A stretch of DNA of 64,000 nt from Prunella strophiata (Eukaryota; Chordata; Aves; Passeriformes; Prunellidae). Of the stretch, positions 11,741-23,714 are shown in pieces. How positions within the stretch are numbered: the first letter of the stretch is position 1; each line of letters starts with the position of its first letter. Below the pieces are notes generated by a model. It was given only the letters and a program-made list of their open reading frames with translations, was not told where the DNA came from and made no database searches. The position numbers and the translations under genes were made by a program. Location of the stretch: the NCBI GenBank assembly GCA_036583965.1, contig JAZBQD010000027.1, positions 23,195,001 to 23,259,000 of the forward strand. The letters run 5' to 3'.

Positions 11741-13349
11741 AAGAATATCCCCTGCATTCACATTAAAACCATTTATTAAAACCATTGTGTTAAAACTGAC
11801 AATACTTGGTGAACACAGTACAAACATAAATAATCATTTCAAAATATCCTATATTAGAAATCTAATAAAATGTCAAATCTATAGCTTGGATGTTAAGCTT
11901 TCCTAAAAGGCTTGAATCTCCCTTTGAAAATGCCCTGTATTTCAAATGTAAAAGTGGACATTTAGAGACACATGCAAGGAAATTGCACTGTACTAAAAAC
12001 ACATAAATACACACTTTTCTGATCAGCCAGAAATCACACAGAGCACAGCAAGGACTAAGATGACATATGAACACATCAATAACTGGGAAAAAACAGAGCA
12101 TGGGCAGAACTGTATAGTGAGTGGATAAAACCACCAATTCTTGAAAATAAAGCAATTAAATTGTTTTCTTTTAAATCAGACATGAATGTGAATATTTACT
12201 TTCATAAGATTAAACTATCATTTAATGGCAAATGTTCCCTGTTCTTACCAATAGAAATTACCCAAGTTTCTCTGAACTGCTAAAAAATTTTTTGCAAGTT
12301 ATTTTCCACTCACATATATGCATAGTTCCTCATTATAGATTTTATTTTGCAATTGGTGGACTTCAACTCTGACTTGTGTAAAATTCACCTACCACTTAAG
12401 GCTCATTTTAATTTATTGGGTTTTTTAATTGCCAAGCCTCAAAACTTCTTAAAAAGCCAGCACACCTAAATGCAGGAAGGCTGAGTGTATTCCCTCTCAC
12501 TTCTTAATCAGTTTCTCTCTGGATATTTACAAATGTGTATTAAAACACTTGGGCTGCACTTATATCACAGAAAACATCAAATTCATGCAGTGGTGGATTT
12601 TGTGGGTGACAAAAAATCTGCTTAGCTCAAGAAGGTATTTATGTTGCTCAGCTCTTTTCTCAGCTGGTGGAAAACAGGAATAAGAGGCAATAGGAGATGG
12701 AGAGATGGATAAAGCAGAGATAAGGCATGTGGCTGCTGAGCTGCAGTTGCTGTCTGAGCACTTCTGCAGAGTTTGGGAAGTTTTCCACATTAGCTATGCT
12801 GTAAGCAATAGGTAGTTTCAGCACATCCAGCTCCATTAGAAAGTCAAATAAGAAAGGATGAATGCCAGGAGATGAAAGACCCAGTTTAATTCAGAACACT
12901 TCTTTCCTCATTCTGAAGTATTTGTATAAGTTTAATACATGGAGTTACAGAATCCAACAAATACTGACAATCAGCATAAGAAGTAGATGATTAATAGCTT
13001 AAATGCAGGAAAATGTAGTTTTGAATGGCACAAACATGCCCACCACCCAGTGAATAGCAGCAATGACTCCCAGTCCACTATCAGCTACCTTTGTAGCAGA
13101 CACCCACACCATGCTTCCCCAGCAATCCATGCATTTTGAAAGGTTTAACAAATTTCTTAGAGCTACAAGGGTAGCTTTCATAACAGAAAGCTACACCTAA
13201 ATAGGAAAGAGGATTATATTCACATCAGACCAAGAAAATTATTATATTTTCACCATATCTTAGCTTAATTTTATGTCAGTGTTCTCAAGCCTTTTCTTCC
13301 CAAAAGAGGCCAACACTGAGGACAAGCAAGTCCAGCCTTCTACAGGCTC

Positions 13350-13374
13350 TGTTTGCAGGCTCTTCCTGCAAACA
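13350..13374. repeat. small hairpin, 10-bp stem
   Basis: TGTTTGCAGG and CCTGCAAACA are perfect reverse complements separated by the five bases CTCTT. The stem is short but half G-C. There is no U-run after it in either direction, and a terminator meaning is not expected in a vertebrate context. It may be incidental. Confidence 0.6.
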
Positions 13375-15078
13375 CTGCTCCTGATAATGAGGCTGTTTCA
13401 TGTGCCAACATCTGGAATGACAGCACCACAATTTGTGTACACAGGCAACAGACATTTTCTTAGGTGTATAGTAACTCAAGCACAGAAGTACTTAATTTTC
13501 TTTTGGATCTGACTGTATTGAAAGGCTTTATGAGCTTCTGGAGGACATCTGCTAAGCAGTTTTCTCCTAATGTTTATTTTTCTAATTCATATACAAACCA
13601 AGCAACATCGGTTGCTCACCATCCTGCAGCAAACCTTGGATCAATTCTAAATGAGGTGATTTGTTTTCCAATCACTGGGCAAATTTCCTTCTTTCACATG
13701 TTTCAAATAAGTTAAAACCAAAATAAATATTAGATTTTATTGGTTGCATTTGCACCCTATCTAAAAGGTATGCAGATGAGTGATGGGCTGCTGAGAATGA
13801 TATTCACCAAATTACTCCTTATTTTGCCAAATCACATTCATTCTCTTCATTGTAAAACCGTGTTCCCCCACGAATTAATGCACCAAAGAAACAGGATGAG
13901 AGAAGCCCAAGCATGAGTCAAAGTAATTACTAGAAATTTAGCATAACACACAAAGACCTCTCAGAGTTTTCTGGCCCAGGAACAAATGTTTGCTCTGCTG
14001 TTAACTCCCATGAATAACACTAGATCATGACCTCTCTGACACACTCGTGCATGTCTGCATCTGGAACATGGTTCTTGAACAGAAAATTCACTTCAGAGCA
14101 CTAAGACTTTACACAACAGTCATTTAAAATACAGTATTTATTGCCTAGAGATTACAACTTAAAGTACATTGACCCTGGCATACACAGCAAACTTGTTTTC
14201 TGGCTTAGTTCCCTAAGAATATTCACAACATTATTTGATAATAAACTGCACCAAAAAGGGGCTCTAAACACAAAACTAATTCAGAGCTGTGCATCTGCTG
14301 GTTTTCAACAAAATGTGCTACAACACCTTATTTCTCATGTGAAAGAACTTTGAAGAGACTCAGCTGACAGCACTGACCACAACACCACATGGAATCACAA
14401 GATCAGCCTGTGAAATTGTGCTGAATTTTTAGCTTGTAATCCCTCAATACCCAAACAAGAGGTGACTCTGTTCCTCTAAAATACAGAGCACTATGTTCAC
14501 TTGTGGCTGCTCTTGTTCTCCAGCTCCTACCTTGCTTGGATAATCATAATGCAGATATAATTACAGTTAAAATACATGGAATTTAGGAAACATTTCTTCT
14601 CCTTTATCAAAAACTCCCATCTTCTTTGGAACTGTTTGCTAGTAAGCCCACTAAGAGACTGTGGTTAGCTGAAAACAAATTTAAGTTTATTTAGTGGGAA
14701 AAAAACCATAAAATTAATAATGCTTAAGATATTTTCTTAAGTATATATTATAATTTTTAAATATCATTACCTTCCAGGGGACATAATGTTCAGATGTTTT
14801 TAATACAGTCCTGTGCAGGAGATACAGATATCTGAATTTTAATTTCTTCTTGTCTTAATATTTGCATCAGAGGTATTTACTTTGTTGTTTGTACTTCTTC
14901 TAGCCTATACACCTTTAAGCAATACCTCCTAGAGGCATTAGGCATTATTTCAAAACTAAAGGTTCCACATGTGAAAACCCTCAGAAAACACCCCAACCAC
15001 ACAAACTATTCCTGTCCTTCCCAGCTTCCCTGGTACCACAGCTCTGCTCAGTTCAGCAGAGGCATCTCTCGGGCAGGT

Positions 15079-15545
15079 ATCATCGAGTCTGACAGCAAAC
15101 CACCACTAAACCACGTCCTGAGTGCCACATCTGCACATTCCTAACAAATCTCCAGGGATGGTGACTCAAACACTGCCAGGGACAGCCTGTTCCAATGCTT
15201 GACAACTGACTCAGAGAAGAAATTTTCCCTAAAATCCCGTCTAAACTTCCCCTTGAAGCAGCTTAAGACCATTCCCTCTCAACCAGTCGCTTGTTACCTG
15301 AGAGAAGAGACCAACCCCACCTGACTACACCCTCCTTTCAGGTGGCTGTAGAGAGTGCTGAAGTCTCCCCTGAGCCTCCTTCTCTCCAGGCTGATCCCCC
15401 CCAGCTCCCTCAGCCACTCCTCACAGGACTTGTGCTCCAGACCCTTCCCCAGTTCTGCTGCCCTCCTCTGGACAGGCTCTAGTATCTCGGTGTCCTTGCA
15501 AGTGGGGAGCGTGGAGCAATTCTGCACTGCAGACACATTTAGCAT
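15079..15545 (-). mobile_element. CR1 non-LTR retrotransposon, 5'-truncated, minus strand
   Basis: This is a degraded copy of an avian-type CR1 LINE reading right to left. Its 3' end is near 15079 (reverse complement of the GATCATCGAGTCC region) and its 5' truncation is near 15545. Between them I recognise, in reverse complement, the usual CR1 order: ACCACTAAACCA, then GTGCCACATCTGCAC, CCAGGGATGGTGACTC, CAGCCTGTTCCAATGCTTGA, AGAAATTTTCCCTAA, and then the coding tail. The final octamer repeat of CR1 is absent, so the copy is clipped by a few tens of bases at the 3' end. CR1 copies insert by target-primed reverse transcription and are usually 5'-truncated like this one. It is dead: it lacks the endonuclease and most of the reverse transcriptase, and the remaining frame is interrupted. 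Confidence 0.93.
15294..15545 (-). pseudogene. remnant of CR1 ORF2 reverse transcriptase C-terminus
   Basis: An 83-codon minus-strand frame inside the CR1 copy encodes the conserved tail that follows the reverse transcriptase domain in CR1 ORF2. It contains [20 protein letters not shown] followed by the [17 protein letters not shown] and [13 protein letters not shown] motifs, all characteristic of the family. The first 25 or so residues no longer resemble CR1. After the GGCSQVG segment the frame breaks: the sequence equivalent to the next conserved block is shifted by an indel and hits a stop. With only about 50 recognisable residues of a protein that is normally several hundred long, this is an inert fragment. 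Confidence 0.9.
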
Positions 15546-16855
15546 CCCCTGATTCTTAACTTCCTGTTAAGAAACACAGCTCTGATTCTATTCTTGAGAG
15601 AAATAATTTCCTTGAAAGAATAAGTATGGGAGAGCAGCAAGTTTTGTCTTTTTGCTCTGGGAATTTGCAGTTTTGTAGCCTGACCTTGTTTACAATTTGA
15701 CTCTGTTCACATCGATTCATGCTTTGCATTTAAATCTCTTACTGCATTAACTGTAACTCACATAATGTATCTATATATTGTGGTTCTTTTCTCCCATTGG
15801 AAATAAAACTCCTTTGAGCAGGGATTAAATCCTCAGGACTTGTTTTGATGCTCTCTGGTACACAGGAGTTCCAGTATCATACCTTAGCAGAACAATTGAG
15901 CACCTCCCTCAGTGGAAATGCATGTCCTAACCTTTCACAGCTATTTATAGCTGACCTCTTGCACCCTGCTGCCTCTGCTCATAATAGCTCCCTTCTCTTG
16001 TTCTCTCCAAAATTTCCTACTCATCTGAAAGGCCTCATGGATGCAGGCTGCTGAGAGCTGCACGTTCCTGCAGCAGCCTTTGGGAGAGGGAGCTGGAGCT
16101 GCTGTGCCTCTCAACAGCCCTACAAACTGCAGCTCCCTTCGGGATAACCAGCTGTATTTAGCTGTGGAATTCTTCCACTTCCTGGATACTAATTTTCACA
16201 ACACTTAGAGGAACCAAGATCTTAGACCTTGAGCTCTCTGAAATTAATGAATGTTTTTTGTTTTGATCAATAGAGATGGACAGAATGTATGTATTAAAAA
16301 GCTCAAAGGATTATTCTACTTGCACTAACAATAAGAAAGTTACACTTTAAGCAAAACATGTGAATATTGTCCGAAACACATAGCTGCAGATAGAAATACT
16401 GGCTATACTCAAATATTCAGTAAATATATTAATATTCATTTTTGACTATGCTCAGTGCTATTCAAAAAAGTATCTCCAAGCTTCCAATTTAGTGAAAGTA
16501 CTTTAGTAACCAATTACATACTGCAAAATAATTAATAAAATGTAAGAAAATCAAAGAGCTTGTGATCAAATGAATAGATTAAAGATGATTTATTCAAAAC
16601 ATTGCCAAATATATGGGAGTATAAAAATATTCTCAAAAGCTGAAGTCACTTCACAGGTTCACGAGCAGAAAATTTCATGTGAATAATGATAATGAATTCT
16701 GGCTTAAGTTTTTAAAACTAGGAAATTCATTTCCATAGTCACAATATTCCAAACACAACATACTGTGTGGGGATCATATAACAGTGGTTTTTTTTTTCTT
16801 TTAGAAAAGACTCCCACTTTTAATTTTCAATGAGAGGCACAACACAATTTACACT
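15546..16855. other. AT-rich non-coding segment
   Basis: No gene or repeat is recognised to the right of the CR1 copy. A moderately GC-richer stretch lies at about 16040-16150. The rest is unique AT-rich sequence. Confidence 0.6.
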
Positions 16856-17212
16856 TCACTGATGTTTCAAAACACTAAACCACCCTCCCTCTGACATTTC
16901 CCATTTCCCCATCCTCCCTGTGGTATATTCCCTCTTAACCTCAAAGGAAGAGAACTTTACACTCCATCTTTTTGAATTCACTTTGCTTGATCTTGAGCAA
17001 CCAGAGACAGACACAGTATCCCAAGACAAATTCTCAATCAACTCTTTATGCAACTGTGCTTCTTTCCCAGTGAAATCCCCTGCTGAATAGGTAATAAATT
17101 TGTTTTTCTCAGTCACCCTATGATCCACTAATACACTTTCTTGTTCCTCTCTCATTTTCGACGAAAACATTGCCACCACTGGTAGGAACCTTGTTGTTAA
17201 TTTCAAAAACAC
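16856..17212 (-). other. purine-rich minus-strand ORF, unrecognised
   Basis: An open frame of 118 codons runs on the minus strand from a GTG at 17212 (internal ATGs at 17170 and 17155) to a TGA at 16856-16858. The predicted peptide is hydrophilic and rich in K, E, R and S, with segments such as SKMREEQESVLVDHRVTEK and ENLSWDTVSVSG. That composition is more coding-like than most frames here. Two CpG dinucleotides survive together (TCGTCG on the minus strand). A donor-like G|GTTAAG lies inside at about 16940. Against a gene, the minus strand here is simply purine-rich, which suppresses stop codons and biases toward Lys/Glu/Arg, and there is no good acceptor or promoter. I recognise no family. 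Confidence 0.25.
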
Positions 17213-20200
17213 AAACTTTTATCTGGAGATGAAATGTATTCAGTATTCACAGTATTTCGACTCTGATATAGCTCAAGGACATCCAATTTAAAGCAAGCAA
17301 ACAGAACAGTGAGCCTCCTCCTCTCTGACAGTGCCACTCAATTCACAGCAATGAAGAGAAAGGCACTAAGGACCCAGCACATCAGACTGTTTTCTTATTA
17401 TTCCAGTTAAACTGAAATATGGAATGGAAAAGCAAAGCAAAAGGAAGAGTTGAAGCCCACTTAAACCAGGGAAAGGTCATGCTGTGTGTCCCAGTATCAA
17501 TACCAATTACAAAAAACAGTATCACTTGAGAAACAAATGTTTTTAATACAATTACTAGCAACACAAATTCCATACACCATCATAAATAATGTTTCCCAGC
17601 AGCTTCCTACATCTATTTCTGGGGAAGTCATTATTGCAGTATTGCTGTGCCAGGGCTGTTAGAGGCAATGTGGGCTGACATATCTGTGACAAGAGGCTGC
17701 AGCACAGAGGGACGTGAGTGACAACACACAGGCTCACCAGGACTGAAATAGAACGGTGGGCACAAATTGCTTCAGATCATACCCCCTGTCTCCCTCCAAG
17801 AGTCTGCAGCTCTTCCCAGGGCACCTAAACCACTTTCTTATTCATCTCCCTGCCAAAATTATTCAGACACAACTCTACTCTCCCAGTAAAGGTCACATAT
17901 TTAAACAAGTTAAAAACTCAGACCTTTTTTTGGTATACCTTGAACCATCTTTCAGAAAACCTTGAACCAAAAAGACACACTACAGATACCACCATGAACA
18001 TGGAACAGCAAAGATAAAATTAAGAAGTCATTTGAGTAAGCAAAAAATACTGTGGCAGATAAAAGCAAGCCCTAGCTTTTCATCCCTCAACAGAATACCA
18101 GGATTTTGGTTCTGTGGCCAAATTTAAAATTCAGAATATACAAATTTGAATTGAAATAGCAACACCTGTTTACTGTCCAAGTAACTGACATGGTCTCCTC
18201 CCTCAAGTCTAAACAGGTACTCCTGTAAAAAGTCTCTTTATGCCTCTCATTCATTTGGATTAGACTTTTCCTATTTATTCAATAATAAATTATTCAAGCA
18301 TTAAACCATCTTGCTGTTTTTTCATGGCAGTTATTGAGTTGTATTTAACTTCACTTCACTTGTCCTAAAGTCACTATGACGGCAAATTCACCATTTTTTA
18401 AAATAACTGTCACTGAAATGAGCTAAATAAGGAAACATATACAAGATACATCCTTTACATTACTAAAACCTTTCATGCTTTCATCCCTTCTAGCTTATAT
18501 TGCACTACAGGGGATGAACTCAATGCAAGACAAGAACATGTTAAAGTTTTGTGACTTTTGTTGACTTTCCCTTGAGATGATGTTCTATGGAGACAACTGT
18601 GCATTGCTTCTTTACTTTCAGATCAGATGCACCTAGAATATACTTATGAATTCTAAATATTAGTAGTTAAATATTAACATGAGGTAATAAAATGCTGTGT
18701 CATTACAGGACACTAAAGAAAATGCTGGTATTCAGGTTTCAGATAAGTATACTCCTTTTACAAATTCCAGAACACTGGAAGTGAAAGAAGCTACTTTTTC
18801 ATAACAGAACATTTCAGCCCCAAATTATTTACTTGAAAGTGAATACAGTTACAAGTTCCAACTCAGAAATTGCTCTGCCTTTTAAGTACCAGTCAGCTCA
18901 TTCCAGCTGAGATGTACATAGTTATTTTTTGGTCTCAAATATATCTTTATTAATAAATATCCATACAGACTTTCTCCCTCAAACTGCTCTTCTGGAAGGA
19001 CAGAGGAAAAACATCCACATAAACATTGTTTATATAATGTGATATTATTGGACTTAAGAGTTCTTTGCTGGATCTGCATTCCATCAGAATGATTTTAAAG
19101 AACCTTTCAGGTACAGCCCTGGTAAATGCATTTTTGGCAAGAAATGAGTGCATTCTATCTATTCAGAAAACATGCCAAAAATTCTACCAGTCCACTATGA
19201 TTTTGTTTCCATATATTCATTCTTTTCCTTGGACTGGCTTTTTCCCAGGACCATTTTATGAAACAATTTGAAGTATTATTCATACTGGTCAAAAAGAAAT
19301 CAGACTCCCTTTTAGGGGTTTTTTTTTTGGGTGGAATGTCCTTGGCATTATCAAAAAATATTTTTAAAAAGGCACTGGGGGACAGTTTGTCCTTGGATAG
19401 AGTGTGCAGAGTGTGCAGCTGCAGAGCAAGAGAAAGAGAAAACAATCAATGCTAGCTGCTACCAATAGAAATCCCCATTAATAGCAGTTTCATGGCAGGA
19501 TGTTTGTGACATGGTCATCATTCACTTCCTTGGAGAACAGACTTCAGGATGATGAAGCTGGACAGGAATCCATCTGTCAGGGGGGTCAGGAACCAAAGAG
19601 AACCACAATTCCACACAAACTTCCTTCCTAGCACAAGCAATTATAATGCAATCTGGTGAGGCAGAGCCCTGGCTAGAGTGTGGCAGCTGAAACCAGATAA
19701 AAGCACTTCACACTCTTTAAAAGATGTGTAAGCCCCTTGTTTAATGTATTCACCTTGAACTGCTTATATTTAAGAGGTTGTTTCACATTTCCACAATTCT
19801 CAGATGACATTTCCTGTTGACTGCAAGCCTAATCATATTTCTGGACCCACAATGTCCAGCACTCTTGAAAAATTTTTCACAACAAAACAATTTTTCCCAA
19901 TTAAAATTAGCAATTTTAAAATTACTTTGTACCTTTTCTGCAGCGTATTCCCATAGAGTTCTGAAAGCCAAATGTTAACTCCCCTGCAAGATTTTAAATT
20001 TCTGTCTTTGGTTAGCAGTGATTTCCCTCTATCCCTGCTTTCTCCTAGGAGCTCATGAGATAATGCCCCATTTCAGTGCAGGCCAGTGCTGCTGCACCAG
20101 CACAATAAATGCTGTGCCAGGGCACCTCTGGGGAAAGGGTTTGTAATTAACTGCAACTGCCACAGCTGAGCAGGGCACAAAAAAGCCTTTGTGGGCATGC

Positions 20201-23200
20201 AGGAACTCTCCAGCTATCTCATAGTAAAAACCCACTTTTGCTTTCATTTTATGCTAAGTATGTACATTCAGAAAAACATCCCACTCCATTTTCTGCACTA
20301 GAAAATTGTATTCGTGCAAAAAATGGGACAGAATGTGAACTCAGGAGACCATCACAGCTTCCACCATGGCTACAAAACAGTGTTAAGGTGGCTGTTATTG
20401 CTGAGATATCCAGGCTTGTATTGAACTTTCTAACATTCAATGTCTATTCAAAAAACAGCACAAATCTGTCTGTAAACATTTTGTCTGTGGAAGACATTGT
20501 CTCTTTGTGGCCAAACTACTCATTTGATACTGAATTCTAGTGCATCCACAGCTGGTAGCAGAATTTATTCTCATCCTCTGCTAATCATTTTTTTCCCCCA
20601 ATATACATGATTAAATTTTTTGTCATGAAAGGGAGGACACTGAATAAATAGAACTGAAATAAGGAATCCAAATCTTCGTCCCAGCTGTGTCTTCTTATAA
20701 ATATTACACATGTACACAGTATGTATATTTTCTGCTGATTCAGTCAAGTAAAATACCCAGCAAAGAAACATAGTATGACCTTCACAAAAAAAAAGCTTTC
20801 AGGGCTTTTGCTGTTACCTTACCTCAATCATGTACTAGCAAGTTACACCTATTTGAGCTGTGAGCAGGTTTCTAAAAGTTAAGTCAAGCCAATGAGGGAA
20901 ATTGCATTGGAATGTTTAGGATTAGTCCCATCATTAACTTGACCCAAATATTCTATACACCAAACATGTCTGGATCAGAATCTGTATGGATTCATTCTTT
21001 TTGCTGCTGGGAGGTTCCAGGTCACTCAGGCATGTCTGCAAATGTAAATAGGCCCAGTTCTAAAGGTTCTTCAAGGTTGGTTTATAGAAGCTGAGGTTTC
21101 CCTGCACCTCAGAGAACAATTAAAGCATAAATATTCATGCTTCTCATTACATTTTCAAGTGCAGAAGTTTACACTTAACTTTCCTATATGGGAATCTATA
21201 GAATACCTGAACCAAAGAGCTTTCTATTGCCTGTAAAATTAATAATGAGAGGCAAATTGAAGCACAGATCAAATGAATACTCATCTTTATGAGCAAATGA
21301 CAGCAGTGAATTTTGAAAAATATAATTTTAAAGCCAGAATTTAGTGCTGTATGTTTTATTTAAAAGGTGAACTGACAAAGGGAAAAAACCAAAATATAGG
21401 TGTTAGAAGAATTTCATCATTTTTATGTCCACTATTAAATTCAGGAAAACTCAAGAAATTATTTTCCCTGCAGAAACAGTTTAAAGTATTAGAGGATTTT
21501 GTACTGTTTACCCAAATCATTTGGTAGTGCACTTTTCAGAACCTGTAGGTACCCATATAAATCTTATGTACCCATGTTCTCTGTTTGAATCCCAGCATTC
21601 AAGTTAAATGTCAAGAATAAAGGCAGGTCTTAAGCACAAAAGTAATCTCCTTTACAACTGTGGGTATGGAGCTACTAATCTCAAATTTGTAATGAAACAT
21701 ATTCCTAAATCTTCTTAGAAATCAGGTTTAAATACCTGAACTCAAATCTTGAGCAAAGGCTGAAAACCAGAGTGTAGGCTCACAACTGTTCATAAGCTCC
21801 AAGTTAACCAGAACCTGTGTGACCATATGAGCCCAGCATTAAATGTGAACTAACATCACTGGTTTATTCTGGCCAACTCCTATTATTCAGGTTCTCACAG
21901 GAAATTTTAAATAACAAAGGCTTCTGCAGCTTTTGCTGCATCCACAGTACTCAAACACATCCTGAAGGGACCTGGGTGTTACTTTGGTCCCTGTAAGCCT
22001 CTGGAGTTCCTGTTAGGCTTCATGGAAAGACTCTCTTTGTCTAGGTCAGATATCTCTAGAAAATTGCCTCAAAGACAGAATTTATTTCCTTGTCATTTTG
22101 CATGGAAAAAAACTACAAACTTTCTATTATATTCATTGTTACTAACTAGATCACTGCAAGCTGCAAAACATCCTCACAAAGAAGGTTACAGCCAAGGTTA
22201 GAGTGAAATCAATTCCAAGTAATATGAAAAGGTGCTCTGATTCCTATGAAACATTAAAACTGGAGCAACACTCAGAAGTAAAATATTCAAAATAAACATA
22301 AAGACAGAGCATGTTTTAAGTGTTTAAACAGGTACATTTCTTCAAAGGTAAAAGCACTTCTGTTTATTTTCATAAAACTGTAGAAAGGGGTCATTGAAAA
22401 AATTATAAATAAATTATTGCAGCAGAAGTCAAAGTCCCTGGTCACGTTTGGAGGGGAAACATGCTTAATGCAATTCAAATTAAAAACATAACTTTTCAAA
22501 AATAGTACTGGAAAGATCCTCCTTGCATTACCAAAAAAACCACAAGGGTTTTCATAGCTAACAAAAACAGAATTTATTTCACTATATTGCAAAACAAAGG
22601 TGAAGACCTAAATTCTTTTGCCATTTACTGACAATTTTCACTCTAAGGGTAATGAAGCCCTGAATTCTGGAAGACACAAGAGCAATGTCCCCAGGCCAAG
22701 GCAAGCCCCCTGAGCAAGTTTTCAAACAGAAGCATTTCAGTCTCACATGCAGGCACTGCTCTGCACTGGCAATAGAACTGCAGTTAATGCAATTAACTTC
22801 TTGTGTCACAGGACCTGTTCTCCACATCTTTTTTCACAGACAAGTTCTTCTCATGATGTTTGTTCAACAACCTATCACCCTTCATATCTCTGACACAAAT
22901 AACATTGTTCTTTAGCAGGCTGCAAGTTTATCTAAAGAGGGTGATTCATTTAGGGGTTTTTTTCAAGTCAGTTCATAAGTAATTTATTTATACATCCTAC
23001 ACCCCAATTATCAAAGCAATGTGCAATCTAGACAGCTCCCCAAAAACAACAGTAATTGCACTACAAGTAGAGCTCCTGCATTACTACTAAATCTTTACAT
23101 GGGGCTCCTGTCTATCCTTCATCAGCAAGACTTTACTGTCCTGCCCAAAGCTTCTCTTTCAGCTCTCCTTGATGAACCCTTTCTTGCCCAGTCTCCCCTC

Positions 23201-23674
23201 CCAACTCCACTTCTCTTGGCCAAGGTTGCTGCTCTGCTCTCTCCTCCAGACTGATCTCTGCAATTCCCTCTTCTCTCTCTTGCAGTGCTCAGCCAAACGG
23301 CAAAAATTAGCTTCTCATGTCTTTTGAGGTGACCACAATACATCTGATATCACATTTTTTGTAAAAGATTACATTTTCTTGTAGTTGCACAACAAACTCT
23401 CAAGTTCTAACTGCAAATAACAGTCATTGGACATAAAATTCTGGCAATCTTATTTGCTTTCTGTAGTGCAATAGGCATGACAAGCTCCTTGACTCACACT
23501 GGAGGGAGAACACACACATGACAGCAAGTGCACACAGTTGTTTTTCTTGACCTTCAATTCCAATAATAGCTCCTAACACCAAGGACTTCCTGAGAACAGC
23601 TGTTGTTGTTCCACTGCTTTGCCTCTTCAGGTTTAATGGGTTTTTCATAGAATCCTTGGAAGTAAGGCTTTACT

Positions 23675-23675
<1 letters not shown>
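17213..23675. other. AT-rich non-coding segment
   Basis: No gene is recognised on either strand across about 6.4 kb. Open frames of 60-101 codons occur (for example 20238-20540 plus, 22287-22592 minus), but their peptides have no recognisable domain and no convincing splice context. A GC-richer stretch with pyrimidine runs lies at about 23140-23290. No interspersed repeat is recognisable. Confidence 0.6.

Positions 23676-23709
<34 letters not shown>
23676..23709 (+). repeat. poly-A tract, 34 bases
   Basis: An uninterrupted run of 34 A residues, followed by TCCCAC. About 30 bases to its left lies TTTTTCATAGAATCC, which vaguely recalls a CR1 3' end, but the match is too short to call. It is best treated as a homopolymer microsatellite. 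Confidence 0.9.

Positions 23710-23714
<5 letters not shown>

Larger units (their letters stand above)
11235..15078. other. AT-rich non-coding segment
   Basis: No gene is recognised. It contains a perfect palindrome at 11715-11740, a 13-bp tandem duplication at 11762-11787 (ATTAAAACCATT plus one base, twice) and a 10-bp-stem hairpin at 13350-13374. Open frames at 11862-12155 and 13273-13512 have no recognisable domain. The remainder is unique AT-rich DNA. Confidence 0.6.

Noticed and set aside
20238..20540. 100-codon plus-strand ORF
   Set aside because: A 63-codon frame is open on the opposite strand over much of the same sequence. The composition is generic, with no domain or splice context.
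21585..21600. GTTTGAATCCC resembling a tRNA B box
   Set aside because: There is no matching A box at the right distance, no acceptor-stem complementarity and no terminator-like T run, so this is not a tRNA gene.
23640..23660. CR1-like word TTTTTCATAGAATCC beside the 34-base A tract
   Set aside because: Only about 12 bases match the CR1 3' end and the flanking sequence does not continue the match.
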